From positions 1-6,169 of the forward strand of contig JACQEH010000270.1 in the NCBI GenBank assembly GCA_016200675.1: a stretch of DNA of 6,169 nt, read 5' to 3'. Positions 5,786 through 6,169 of the stretch are shown one piece after another. This stretch comes from Chloroflexota bacterium. Its GTDB lineage: Bacteria > Chloroflexota > Limnocylindria > Limnocylindrales > CSP1-4. The position numbers were made by a program, and so were the translations under genes. A model generated the notes under the pieces. It was given only the letters and a program-made list of their open reading frames with translations, searched no databases and had not been told where the DNA came from. Positions within the stretch are counted from its first letter, which is position 1; each line of letters begins with the position of its first letter.

Positions 5786-6157
5786 TCATTCCTCAGTCAG
5801 CCATGCGGCGACGGCCGGGGACCTCAGGCCACGCAACAGGAGGATCGCCAGGGCGAGGAAGAAGACGGCGACGGGCCAGAGGCCGACGATGGCAGCCCAG
5901 GGGATGGGCGGGATCGTCAGCGACGCGAGCCCGACGGCCAGCGTTCGCGAGGCCGCCTTGCGCTGCAGGACCAGGGTCGTCGTGAAGATGGTGTAGGCGA
6001 GGAGGACCATGACGACGACGCCGAGCGGGCTGACCGGCGCCGCGATCGCCTGGTCGACCACGAACCGCAGCGACAGGCCGATGCCGGCCAGGATCAGGAA
6101 CGCATAACCCAGGAACAGGCGGACCGGCCACGGCATGCCCCGGACCTCGATCGTCAT
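5786..6157 (-). CDS. Small multi-pass membrane protein of unknown function
   Basis: This 123-residue protein is very hydrophobic and I do not recognise a family. Likely membrane spans are about residues 14-34, 43-64, 73-92 and 93-108, the last two possibly forming a hairpin broken by Leu-Trp-Pro at 93-95. Short basic patches (Gln-Arg-Lys at 65-67; Arg-Gly-Leu-Arg at 109-112) separate the spans, and the protein ends Leu-Thr-Glu-Glu. The frame has no stop between the ATG at 6157 and the window edge, so the N-terminus could extend further. Conversely, Met8 (ATG at 6136) has a GAGG 8 nt upstream and could be the real start, whereas the ATG at 6157 has no visible Shine-Dalgarno. A 139-base gap separates it from the DUF3105 gene, so it may belong to a different transcript. 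Codon-phase GC and the consistent hydrophobic pattern support it as real coding sequence rather than a shadow frame. Confidence 0.7.
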   Translation of the reverse strand: MTIEVRGMPWPVRLFLGYAFLILAGIGLSLRFVVDQAIAAPVSPLGVVVMVLLAYTIFTTTLVLQRKAASRTLAVGLASLTIPPIPWAAIVGLWPVAVFFLALAILLLRGLRSPAVAAWLTEE

Positions 6158-6169
6158 TGCCGGATTCTG

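Overview
This is a very GC-rich window (roughly 70 percent by eye). All recognisable genes lie on the minus strand and are densely packed, so transcription runs from high to low coordinates. The base composition, the GTG and TTG starts, and the pairing of a DUF3105 membrane-anchored protein with a threonine dehydrogenase/KBL module suggest a free-living high-GC bacterium. A Chloroflexota lineage of the Limnocylindria/Ellin6529 kind or an actinobacterium are the two best guesses. This is inference from style; no rRNA or other marker gene is present.

In transcription order the window holds: (1) a small multi-pass membrane protein of unknown function (6157-5786), whose frame is open to the window edge; (2) a 139-base intergenic gap with a 12-bp perfect palindrome and a GC-rich imperfect inverted repeat; (3) a single-span membrane-anchored DUF3105 protein with six extracytoplasmic cysteines and a Pro/Thr/Ala-rich tail (5646-4780); (4) a fumarylacetoacetate hydrolase (FAH) family enzyme (4766-3819); (5) L-threonine 3-dehydrogenase, tdh (3809-2778); (6) glycine C-acetyltransferase / 2-amino-3-ketobutyrate CoA ligase, kbl (2781-1555); (7) a PHP-domain phosphoesterase of the histidinol-phosphatase type (1558-647); (8) an ECF-type RNA polymerase sigma factor (625-23); and (9) the first five codons of another gene (15-1).

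From the DUF3105 gene to the left edge the junctions are 13 nt, 9 nt, a 4-nt overlap, a 4-nt overlap, 21 nt and 7 nt, so one polycistronic unit is plausible. Its clear metabolic core is Tdh plus Kbl. Tdh oxidises L-threonine to 2-amino-3-ketobutyrate with NAD+, and Kbl cleaves this with CoA to glycine and acetyl-CoA. The flanking FAH-family and PHP enzymes have intact active-site motifs, but their substrates cannot be read from sequence. The ECF sigma factor at the distal end, followed immediately by a new start codon, resembles a sigma/anti-sigma pair, but the partner is cut off by the window edge.

I found no RNA genes, mobile elements, CRISPR arrays or convincing intrinsic terminators. The long open frames on the plus strand are shadows of the high-GC minus-strand genes. 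The window looks like ordinary chromosomal metabolism; the points worth a second look are the gene combination, the palindrome before the DUF3105 gene, and the structure of the DUF3105 protein.
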